Shown one piece after another: positions 56,511 through 64,000 of a stretch of DNA of 64,000 nt. The translations under genes and the position numbers were made by a program. Source of the stretch: Acinetobacter lwoffii (GTDB taxonomy: Bacteria > Pseudomonadota > Gammaproteobacteria > Pseudomonadales > Moraxellaceae). Location: positions 1,559,702 to 1,623,701 of the forward strand of contig NZ_CP059081.1 of assembly GCF_015602705.1 (NCBI RefSeq). The letters run 5' to 3'. The first letter of the stretch is position 1. Each line of letters begins with the position of its first letter. The notes beneath the pieces are model-generated. The model searched no databases and was not told the origin of the DNA. It worked only from the letters and a program-made list of their open reading frames with translations.

Positions 56511-57875
56511 ATGTTGCAAAAAGTTTTAATTGCAAACCGTGGTGAAATTGCGTTACGCATCACCCGTGCTTGCAGAACTTTAGGGATCAAAACTGTAGGT
56601 GTCTATTCTGACGCAGACAAGGACCTGATGCACTTACGTTTCTGTGATGAAGCAGTATGTATCGGCCCTGGTGCGAGCAGTGACAGCTACTTGAATATTC
56701 CTGCGATTATTACAGCTGCTGAAATTACCGGCGCAGATGCAATCCATCCTGGTTATGGATTCCTCGCTGAAAATGCAGAATTTGCAGAAATCGTAGAAAA
56801 TTCTGGTTTTATCTTTATTGGTCCGCGTCCGGAACATATTCGTTTAATGGGAAACAAGGTTTCTGCCATTATTGCCATGAAAAAAGCTGGTGTACCAACA
56901 GTACCGGGCTGCGACCATGCCGTAACGATTCACAATGCCATGGCTGAAGCCAAAGAGATCGGTTTTCCACTGATTGTAAAAGCTGCTTCTGGCGGTGGTG
57001 GTCGTGGTATGCGTATCGTAGAAAATGTCGATACCCTGCTGGAATCTGTTCAGGCTGCACAGCGTGATGCAGAAATGTGGTTCGGTGATGATACGGTCTA
57101 TATGGAACGTTTCCTGCAAAAGCCACGTCACGTCGAAGTGCAAGTACTTGCTGATGGTAATGGTCATGCGATTCATCTGTATGATCGTGACTGTTCACTA
57201 CAGCGTCGCCATCAAAAAGTACTGGAAGAAGCACCAGCACCGAACTTACCAGAGCAAGCACGTGCTGATATTCTAGAAGCCTGTGTCAATGCCTGTAAAT
57301 TGATGCAATATCGTGGTGCAGGTACATTCGAATTCCTGTTTGAAGATGATGAGTTCTTCTTCATTGAAATGAATACGCGTGTTCAGGTTGAGCATCCGGT
57401 AACTGAAATGGTCACGGGTATCGATATTATCGAACAGCAATTGCGTATTGCTGGCGGCTTAGGCCTCGATATTCAGCAAGAAGACGTCAAGGTTTTAGGA
57501 CATGCGATTGAATGCCGTATTAACGCAGAAGATCCATCGACCTTCCTGCCTTCACCAGGCAAGATTGACAACTTCTATGCACCAGGCGGCGCAGGTATCC
57601 GTTTAGATTCGCATGTTTATCCAGGTTACAGCATTCCACCGTATTATGATTCGATGATTGCCAAACTGATTTCGCATGGTAAGGATCGTGAGACGTCTAT
57701 TTCTCGAATGAGAAATGCTTTGGAAGAAATGATTTTGACTGGCGTTAAAACCAATATTCCTTTGCATAAAGATTTAATCCTTCAGGATAAAAACTTCTGC
57801 AAACAGGCAATGGATATTCATTACCTAGAGAAGCATTTGTTAAAGCAGCTTGAAGGTGCTGAAGACAAAGCTTAA
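56511..57875 (+). CDS. accC: Biotin carboxylase subunit of acetyl-CoA carboxylase
   Basis: ATP-grasp enzyme of 454 residues: [11 protein letters not shown] near 7, [14 protein letters not shown] near 82, the glycine-rich lid [14 protein letters not shown] near 159, [14 protein letters not shown] with metal and bicarbonate sites near 287, and ARINAEDP-like [13 protein letters not shown] near 332. It carboxylates biotin on AccB. The operon ends at the terminator at 57888-57918. Confidence 0.96.
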   Translation: MLQKVLIANRGEIALRITRACRTLGIKTVGVYSDADKDLMHLRFCDEAVCIGPGASSDSYLNIPAIITAAEITGADAIHPGYGFLAENAEFAEIVENSGFIFIGPRPEHIRLMGNKVSAIIAMKKAGVPTVPGCDHAVTIHNAMAEAKEIGFPLIVKAASGGGGRGMRIVENVDTLLESVQAAQRDAEMWFGDDTVYMERFLQKPRHVEVQVLADGNGHAIHLYDRDCSLQRRHQKVLEEAPAPNLPEQARADILEACVNACKLMQYRGAGTFEFLFEDDEFFFIEMNTRVQVEHPVTEMVTGIDIIEQQLRIAGGLGLDIQQEDVKVLGHAIECRINAEDPSTFLPSPGKIDNFYAPGGAGIRLDSHVYPGYSIPPYYDSMIAKLISHGKDRETSISRMRNALEEMILTGVKTNIPLHKDLILQDKNFCKQAMDIHYLEKHLLKQLEGAEDKA

Positions 57876-57887
57876 ATCAAAGCTCAT

Positions 57888-57918
57888 AAAAAAACCGCTG
57901 TCATTCAGCGGTTTTTTT
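57888..57918. terminator. Bidirectional terminator between accC and a convergent gene
   Basis: Seven A, CCGCTG, loop TCATT, CAGCGG, seven T. Confidence 0.93.
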
Positions 57919-57930
57919 ATTGTTTGCAAT

Positions 57931-58407
57931 TTAAGGCAATACGCGTCTGAGCACAGCAAAACATTGTTCGGCTTTTTCATTGGCGCAGAAGTTAATGGTA
58001 TAAGGGTTTTGCCATTTCACAAAATATTGCGAAATTTCACCAGACTGATCCACCTGATTGCCTGAACAGTCTTTTTCATTATTGTCATATTTTACTTGCA
58101 GAATCAGCGCTGGAATCTGCTGCGAAGGATCCTGTGCCGGCTGATAGTCATATAGCCCCGACGTCCACTCATCGCCACTTTTAATCACCACATTATTATT
58201 GCCTTTAAAATTATAATATTCGATACATTTTTTATTATTCGGGATTTCCATTCCCCACAATCCGACAATTTCCGGACGGGTTTTCACAGTAAATGTATTT
58301 GGGATTTCAGCAGCTTTAGCAGGAGCATTTGCTGGTTTTTTATTTTCTGTCGCCATTAGCCAAGGTGAGCTCATGAGTAAGATAAGGCTAAGACATATTT
58401 TTTTCAT
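57931..58407 (-). CDS. Hypothetical exported protein (158 aa)
   Basis: Signal peptide KKICLSLILLMSSPWLMA, then an Ala/Pro/Lys-rich linker and a beta-rich domain with four Cys (KKCIEYYN, EKDCSGN, INFCAN, EQCFAV), likely two disulfides. I do not recognise a family. It is convergent with accC. ATG 58407 gives the normal signal; a codon four residues earlier is possible. Confidence 0.7.
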   Translation of the reverse strand: MKKICLSLILLMSSPWLMATENKKPANAPAKAAEIPNTFTVKTRPEIVGLWGMEIPNNKKCIEYYNFKGNNNVVIKSGDEWTSGLYDYQPAQDPSQQIPALILQVKYDNNEKDCSGNQVDQSGEISQYFVKWQNPYTINFCANEKAEQCFAVLRRVLP

Positions 58408-59021
58408 ATTTACCGGCATCTTGTTAACAATTGATTCTAAATTATCATATTTTTTGGGATCGTGTCCCGCTCTAACGCAATTTCAATACAGAGTCAGAAA
58501 TTATTTATCACATTGTTTAAAAAGATGGATTTCCTTTCTGACTTTTTTTGTATATATTTCGTATATAAGAATCTTAAGTTCGTATTAATAACAGATTAAT
58601 CAAACAATAAAATTATATTTTGGGTCAAACTTAGTTGCTGAACAAAGTGATCATTCACACTTAAAAATTTGAATAGGATTTTAAATTTGCAATTAGCTCG
58701 AATAACAGAACAACAATTAAATCATGAAACCTATGCTTATTTTGTCAGTGTTTTCGCTGTTTTAGTCTGTTGTTTTATTGGGATCGCAACCAGACCGATT
58801 GAGTACCTGGCCTTATTGTGGCCCGCCAATGCTGCCTTGTTAGCCCTGTTCTTACGCTTTCCACATTTAAATAATCTGGGAGGTTGGCTCGGTGCATTCA
58901 GTGCTTTTATGTTTGCAGATCTGGTCAACGGGAACAGCCTATTACAAAGCCTGTTTCTCACGCTTTCTAATCTGATCAGTACCATTGTCTCGATATTTTT
59001 TATTCGATATTTCAAGATTAA

Positions 59022-60122
59022 TAGGACTTACGCACTGTTATTTATAGACTCTCTGTGGTAGCAGATGATTTTTATCGAGAATAAAGTCATCAATGAAGTT
59101 TTTGATAATTGGTCTAAATAATTTCTTCTGCCAACGATATACATTTTCAAAGATCCGCTCAAACTGGTTCTTTTGTATCTCAACGTAGGCCATCAAGGCT
59201 GAAAAAATATGATTCAAAATCAGTTTAGACCGTCTTACCTGAAACTTTTCAATATGACAAACCTGTTTAATCACCCGGTGATATTGTTCTATTTTCCAAT
59301 GACTTGAATGTAATTCATGAAAACCCTCAAAGGATAATAAATCATCTTCATCTTGATACACAATATAAAACCTCTGCTGTTCTTTTAACTGAGTCTTAAA
59401 TAATTGTACAAAGCCAAAATCTTTGAGCCAGACCACTTGACCCTGATGGAAATTTGGCAATAAACGCAGTTGAAACCATTGTCCTTTTTCAGGGGAAACC
59501 TTACGGTTACAGTCGATACCAAACATAAATCGAATACCATGTTTTCTTATGGTTTTTAGATTTCCAGTCGATGAATACCAACTATCACCTGAAATAAATT
59601 GAATCTTTGCACCCCAACTAAGTACTTCACTTAACATATCCATAAAGTAATCATTCTTGGTTTTACTTTCAGATTTGTCATAAATTCGGAAATTAATTGG
59701 AATATTTTGACCATTTTGATCTGTCGCATACAAGGTAATGAGATTAATACCCTTGACGGATCGGTGGTGTTTGCCTGACCAAAAATAGCTAACCAAGTCC
59801 ATATGTTGACTATATGGTTTATCTAAAACAGTATCATCAATACTGACTATAAGCTTATTATTATCAATATGTTGAATTGCTTCTTGATATAGGTCGTGAG
59901 GTGTGTAGTCTTCACGCTCTAGAAAGCGATTTACACTATCATGCGAGATATTATAAGTCTCGGCAAGTTGTGTGCAGCTAATAGAGTTCGGTTCTGTCAT
60001 GAGAAAGCCCATATAAATGGGTAATGTACAAGTTGCTGTAGAAGCATGTTTAGTTCGTCTGATCACAGATACGTTATAAACTATTGTAATACTTTTTTGA
60101 ATCCGTCAATGCGTAAGTCCTA
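59022..60122 (-). mobile_element. ISAba11-like insertion sequence (1101 bp)
   Basis: Ends TAGGACTTACGCA and TGCGTAAGTCCTA, 13-base perfect inverted repeats; ATTAA is duplicated at 59017-59021 and 60123-60127. Total 1101 bases. These values equal those known for ISAba11, which belongs to the IS701-related group. The terminal repeats and transposase appear intact. Confidence 0.9.
59038..60066 (-). CDS. Transposase of the ISAba11-like element
   Basis: DDE transposase of 342 residues in the IS701/IS4-like group: SIDDTVLDKPYSQH near 76 with the first Asp, FISGDSWYSSTGNL near 156 with the second, and the Y-(2)-R-like/Glu region SSHWKIEQYHRVIKQVCHIE near 255 with the catalytic Glu. It appears full length, so the element may still move. 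Its start lies close to the right-hand repeat. Confidence 0.9.
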   Translation of the reverse strand: MIRRTKHASTATCTLPIYMGFLMTEPNSISCTQLAETYNISHDSVNRFLEREDYTPHDLYQEAIQHIDNNKLIVSIDDTVLDKPYSQHMDLVSYFWSGKHHRSVKGINLITLYATDQNGQNIPINFRIYDKSESKTKNDYFMDMLSEVLSWGAKIQFISGDSWYSSTGNLKTIRKHGIRFMFGIDCNRKVSPEKGQWFQLRLLPNFHQGQVVWLKDFGFVQLFKTQLKEQQRFYIVYQDEDDLLSFEGFHELHSSHWKIEQYHRVIKQVCHIEKFQVRRSKLILNHIFSALMAYVEIQKNQFERIFENVYRWQKKLFRPIIKNFIDDFILDKNHLLPQRVYK

Positions 60123-61269
60123 ATTAATTACAAATACTATAATACCGGTTATACCTTCGTTCATTTATTTGGCATCTTCGCTTTTGCAGGCTGCCTGGCC
60201 AGTGCGGCTTTTGCAGTCATCACCTTGCCCAATCTACCCAATTCATTCATGACCAAAGAAAATTTATGGATTGATTTTGGTCTGTGGTGGACCGGTGAAA
60301 TGGTGAATTATATTGTGTTTCTTCCTTTAATCTTGGCATTTCCAAGAATAAAAGACATGCAGTACTTATTTAAAAACCGTCGTCAAAAACGTAATTACTT
60401 CAGCTATTTTTTACCTGCATCTTCAGTCGTGGCCTGTGTCATCATTACCAATATTTTTGCAGGCCCGGGTGCAATGCTCTACCCTCTGGCTGCACTGATC
60501 TGGGCTGCGTTGACCTATCGCCTGTTTAGCATGACACTGATTAATGCGTTTGTGACTATTTTAACCTATTACAGCCTGACGCGGTTTTATGCCACAACGC
60601 ATGACACCTTGGCAGATTCTACGATTTATATTTCGCTCCGGATCGGGCTGTTTATGCTGGCCTTATCGCCGCTTATTCTTTGTATTATTAGTCAAAACCG
60701 CAATGAGCTGTTTAAACGGGTTCTCTATCTGGCCAATCATGACAGTCTGACCCGCACCATGAACCGTCATTTTTTCTTTCAGAAAGGTGAATATTTACTG
60801 CAATATGCCAACAGAATGGAATTTTCGGTCATCATGCTGGATATTGATCATTTCAAACGTCTGAACGATGATTTTGGCCATCATGTCGGTGACAAGGTGC
60901 TGCAACATTTTGCGGAAATCATTCGCTGCAATTTACGTGCTGAAGATCTGTTTGCACGAATTGGTGGGGAAGAATTTGTGCTGTTACTCTGGAATACCGA
61001 ACCATCAGAAGCACGTCTTATTGCAGAACGGATTCATGATCTGGTGGAAAAAACCCCGATTTATCAATCAGATGGCTCGCCCCTGTATATTACCGTGAGT
61101 GTGGGCATCACTCATCAAAATGAACCGCAGGCCCAAGACCTGCAAAACCTGATCAATATTGCAGATCAAGCCTTGTATCAGGCCAAACATCGTGGGCGAA
61201 ATCAGGTGGTGCTTGCATCTTGAGCCTAAATGATCTACAACCTTGAAGCAGCAACACTAGGGAATGGCA

Positions 61270-62760
61270 ATGAAATTTGAAGAATATCTGCAATATGACG
61301 GTTTAGGACTGGCTGATCTGGTCGCCAATAAACAAGTACATTCAAGTGAACTTTTATCTGCTGCACTAGAGCGTAGCTCAATTGCCAATCCCGAGCTAAA
61401 TGCGATTATTATTCCGATGCATGAGCATGCATTGAAACGGAGCCAGCAAAATCTGTCGGGGCCTTTTGCCGGTGTGCCTTTTCTGGTCAAAGACCTGTTT
61501 CAGGAATATGCCGGTTATCCAACTTCTTATGGTTGTCAGGGCTTAAAACGGATTGGTTATATCGCCGAGACCAATGCCGAGATTGTCAATCGCTGGGAAA
61601 AAGCCGGGATTGTGACTTTTGGACGTACCAATACTCCTGAATTTGGGATTAAAGGTATTACTGAACCGGATGCTTGGGGCAGCTGTAAAAATCCGTGGAA
61701 TTTACAGCATAATAGCGGCGGCTCGTCCGGTGGTTCCGCTTCTGCCGTGGCTGCCGGAATTGTACCAATTGCGGGTGCTGGTGATGGTGGCGGCTCGATA
61801 CGTATCCCCGCTTCCTATTGCGGCCTGTTTGGCCTGAAACCGAGTCGTGGCCGCACGCCTTGGGGACCACAAATGAGTGAAGCCATGCATGGCGCCGCGA
61901 TTCAGCATGTACTGACCAAAACGGTACGGGATAGTGCTGCAATGCTGGATGCCACCCATGGTGAAGATCATAGTTCACTGTTTAAGATTCAGCGTCCACA
62001 GCATCATTATCTGGATGTGATTCAGCAACCGCCAAAAAAACTGAAAATTGCGTTTAGCACTTATTCTACGATTGGCACACCTGTTTCCCAGGATGCCATT
62101 AAAGCCATTGAACAAACAGCCAAATTGCTAGAATCTTTGGGCCATGAAGTGGTCGAAGACCGCCCAGCCATTGATGGCATGCAACTGGCCAAGGATTTTA
62201 TTACCACCTGGTTTAGCCAGTTTTCATTTATGCTGGATGAAATTCAGAAAGGCTATCCGTCTAGATCGAATGATTTTGAACTGGACTCTTTAGCGCTGGC
62301 AGCTTTTGGGGCCAAAACCAGCGCGATTGATTATATCCAGAACCTGAATAACTGGGGTCAATATGTAACCCAGATGAATCATTTCTTTGATAATTATGAT
62401 CTGTACCTGACGCCTGCAACGGCGACAGTGGCGCCAAAAAATGGTGAGGTCAAAACACCAAACTGGCAGAAACCGATTCTTAAAGCTTTATTGAAACTAA
62501 ATAAAGCACATTTGCTGGCGCAAGGTAAACTGGTCGACCAGATTGTGAAAGAAAATCTGAAATGGGTGCCTTTCACGCAACTGGCCAATATTACCGGACT
62601 CCCGGCGATGTCTGTACCGCTGTACTGGAATGAACAAAACCTGCCGCTCGGTTCACAGTTTATTGCACCATTTGCCCGTGAGGATCTGCTACTACAACTG
62701 GCAGCCCAATTGGAGCAGGCACAACCGTGGTTTGGGCAATACGCCAAAATCCGTATTTAA
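61270..62760 (+). CDS. Amidase signature family enzyme
   Basis: Hydrolase of 496 residues with the Ser-cisSer-Lys triad: Lys in VPFLVKDLF near 76, the signature HNSGGSSGGSASAVAAGIVP near 148-167, and GDGGGSIRIPASYCGLFGLKPS near 172 with the nucleophile Ser. It could hydrolyse amides, carbamates or nylon-oligomer-like substrates. AGGGA sits 7 bases before ATG 61270; ATG 61264 is too close. It faces the MFS gene, end to end. Confidence 0.88.
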   Translation: MKFEEYLQYDGLGLADLVANKQVHSSELLSAALERSSIANPELNAIIIPMHEHALKRSQQNLSGPFAGVPFLVKDLFQEYAGYPTSYGCQGLKRIGYIAETNAEIVNRWEKAGIVTFGRTNTPEFGIKGITEPDAWGSCKNPWNLQHNSGGSSGGSASAVAAGIVPIAGAGDGGGSIRIPASYCGLFGLKPSRGRTPWGPQMSEAMHGAAIQHVLTKTVRDSAAMLDATHGEDHSSLFKIQRPQHHYLDVIQQPPKKLKIAFSTYSTIGTPVSQDAIKAIEQTAKLLESLGHEVVEDRPAIDGMQLAKDFITTWFSQFSFMLDEIQKGYPSRSNDFELDSLALAAFGAKTSAIDYIQNLNNWGQYVTQMNHFFDNYDLYLTPATATVAPKNGEVKTPNWQKPILKALLKLNKAHLLAQGKLVDQIVKENLKWVPFTQLANITGLPAMSVPLYWNEQNLPLGSQFIAPFAREDLLLQLAAQLEQAQPWFGQYAKIRI

Positions 62761-62776
62761 TGTTGAGATGATATTT

Positions 62777-63943
62777 TCAAGCCTGTTTTTGCAGTTCGAC
62801 CTTATTTGGCAATCCAAAAATCAGTAATAAGCCAAGCAAGGTCGATGCTGCAGCAGCGATAAAAATAGATGTGCCGCCAACTTGATCCCAATAATGCCCA
62901 GCCAGAATACTGCCGCTCGCCACACCAATCCCCCACATGGTGCTGTAGAGCGCTTGTCCACGTCCTTGCTGCCCTGCAGAGAAGTTCTGAAAAATCACCC
63001 GCATCGCGATCATATGAAATAAACCAAAACTTAAAGCATGAATCGTTTGGGCAAAAAACTGTGCCATGAATGAAGCAGGAAATATCCCGACGATGAACCA
63101 TCTTAATCCGGTCATTAACAAGCATAGCGTGACCAGATGACGCCACGACCAGCGTGTCAGAAAGAACGTCGCATAGGCAAACATGATTATTTCCGCAATG
63201 ACCCCGACTGACCAAAACAGCCCTATCTGGCTGGTGCTAAATCCCGACTGACTGAGATAATTGCTATAAAAACTATAGAATGGCGCGTGTGAAAATAGCA
63301 GAATCAATTCAATCAGGAAAAAGCTATAGACGACTGGGCGTTTGAATATCGGCCATAAGGGTTCGAGCTGTTTCTGGGCGGTAGGCGCTGTCGTGGGCTC
63401 TTTAATGGTAAATGACCAAAGAAAGGCCAGAAATGAAATACTCAGCAACAAGACGGGTAACATACTGATGCTAATAATTTCAAAGACGGCGCCCAAGCCG
63501 AATACACCGATAATAAAGCCGACAGATCCCCACTTTCGTACTTTGCCATAGAGTTCTGCTCTTTTTTCCCCGAGCCAGAACAAAGTCACGCCTTCAAACT
63601 GTGCCAGAATGGCATTCTGAAAGAAACTGAAAATCAGCATCAGTAAAGCTACAGATTGAAAGCTATTGGGAATAATAAAAATCATGAACCAGATACAGGC
63701 TTCCATCCAGGTGGCAATACGCACCAGCAACATGCGTTTACCGGATTTATCTGCAATCCAACCCCAGATCAACGGCGCAAAGAATCGGGTAACAATCGCA
63801 ATAGAAGATAAAATCCCGATTTCCTGATAATTGAAGCCTTGATCTTCAAGATACAGACTCCAAAAAGGCATGAATGCCCCAACAATCGCATAGTAAAAAA
63901 AGTAAAATCCACTGAGTCTATGCTGGATTGCTAGAACTGGCAT
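62777..63943 (-). CDS. MFS transporter, 3-phenylpropionate/nucleoside-symporter-like
   Basis: Membrane carrier of 388 residues with about 12 helices. The N-terminal LSGFYFFYYAIVGAFMPFWS and the loop WGWIADKSGKRMLLV near residue 62 place it in the MFS_1-like family of HcaT. RAELYGKVRKWGSVGFIIGV near 130 is another family hallmark. HcaT imports 3-phenylpropionate; the substrate here is unknown. ATG 63943 has GGATATATA upstream. The last 57 bases of the window hold only its upstream region. Confidence 0.82.
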   Translation of the reverse strand: MPVLAIQHRLSGFYFFYYAIVGAFMPFWSLYLEDQGFNYQEIGILSSIAIVTRFFAPLIWGWIADKSGKRMLLVRIATWMEACIWFMIFIIPNSFQSVALLMLIFSFFQNAILAQFEGVTLFWLGEKRAELYGKVRKWGSVGFIIGVFGLGAVFEIISISMLPVLLLSISFLAFLWSFTIKEPTTAPTAQKQLEPLWPIFKRPVVYSFFLIELILLFSHAPFYSFYSNYLSQSGFSTSQIGLFWSVGVIAEIIMFAYATFFLTRWSWRHLVTLCLLMTGLRWFIVGIFPASFMAQFFAQTIHALSFGLFHMIAMRVIFQNFSAGQQGRGQALYSTMWGIGVASGSILAGHYWDQVGGTSIFIAAAASTLLGLLLIFGLPNKVELQKQA

Positions 63944-64000
63944 TGATTTATATATCCTAATATTTTCAAAATTTTAAACTCAATAAATTTCTATAGCACT

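Larger units (their letters stand above)
58669..61223 (+). pseudogene. MASE1-GGDEF diguanylate cyclase gene split by an insertion sequence
   Basis: The first part (58669-59021) encodes the start of a MASE1-type membrane sensor (LALLWPANAALLALFLRFP). The second (60123-61223) continues with more membrane helices and a GGDEF domain: HDSLTRTMNRHFF, DIDHFKRLNDDFGH and the active loop RIGGEEF. Removing the element and one ATTAA copy restores one frame of 482 residues. It would make cyclic di-GMP. The downstream half, from TTG 60225, could still be made if transcribed. The original start, TTG 58669 or 58687, is uncertain. Confidence 0.85.

Overview
The window looks like a chromosomal segment of an Acinetobacter species. 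The signs are: the order eptA/pmrC-pmrA-pmrB-PAP2 phosphatase-dgkA-thermostable haemolysin; a 1101-bp insertion sequence with the size, 13-bp inverted repeats and 5-bp duplication of ISAba11; moderately AT-rich DNA; and gammaproteobacterial versions of aroQ-accB-accC, fumC and tusDCB. No rRNA, tRNA or CRISPR was found.

Layout. (1) 1-12.3 kb: catabolism of CoA thioesters. It holds the tail of a 2-hydroxyacid dehydrogenase, a PaaG-type isomerase, a nitronate monooxygenase, a long acyl-CoA dehydrogenase, an alpha/beta hydrolase, a Baeyer-Villiger-type flavin monooxygenase, an acyl-CoA synthetase, a class III CoA-transferase and an MFS carrier. It ends in a scar where the tail of a MarR regulator abuts the C-terminal half of a second CoA ligase. 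(2) 12.3-21.5 kb: a DJ-1/PfpI protein, then the distal valine pathway (LysR regulator, mmsA, mmsB, acyl-CoA synthetase, acyl-CoA dehydrogenase, enoyl-CoA hydratase, 3-hydroxyisobutyryl-CoA hydrolase). (3) 21.5-31.2 kb: a small stress-type protein, an SDR, and a GABA regulon (permease, MocR/GabR-type regulator, glutamate dehydrogenase, gabT, gabD). Three copies of one two-part operator, all with the same 24-bp pitch, mark its control regions. (4) 31.4-35.5 kb: a hipA-hipB pair in reversed order, a frameshifted Rieske oxygenase and a 5'-truncated DUF4010 membrane protein. (5) 35.5-42.2 kb: the lipid A modification locus eptA-pmrA-pmrB with a PmrA box, a PAP2 phosphatase, dgkA, a frameshifted thermostable haemolysin gene and a 3'-truncated AMP ligase. 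(6) 42.2-47.4 kb: a patchy accessory zone with transposase remnants, a YbfF-type esterase, a damaged IS3-family element, two small unknown genes, a nitroreductase and a short repeated intergenic motif. (7) 47.4-58.4 kb: mostly housekeeping genes: fumC with a Fur-like box, a GalE-like SDR lacking its usual catalytic lysine, tusDCB-tusE, a frameshifted beta-propeller protein, ybaK, aroQ, accB, accC. (8) 58.6-64 kb: a MASE1-GGDEF diguanylate cyclase gene split by the ISAba11-like element, an amidase and an MFS permease.

How it fits together. The valine cluster turns isobutyryl-CoA into propionyl-CoA. The GABA cluster imports GABA and converts it to succinate. The embedded glutamate dehydrogenase can recycle the glutamate made by the transaminase. 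EptA releases diacylglycerol when it moves phosphoethanolamine onto lipid A, and DgkA nearby can recycle it. The window also shows much decay: two insertion sequences, several transposon scraps, three single-gene frameshifts and three truncated genes. The best candidates for new biology are the GABA operator architecture, the uncharacterised Baeyer-Villiger gene cluster and the repeated TAGGCTATT intergenic motif.
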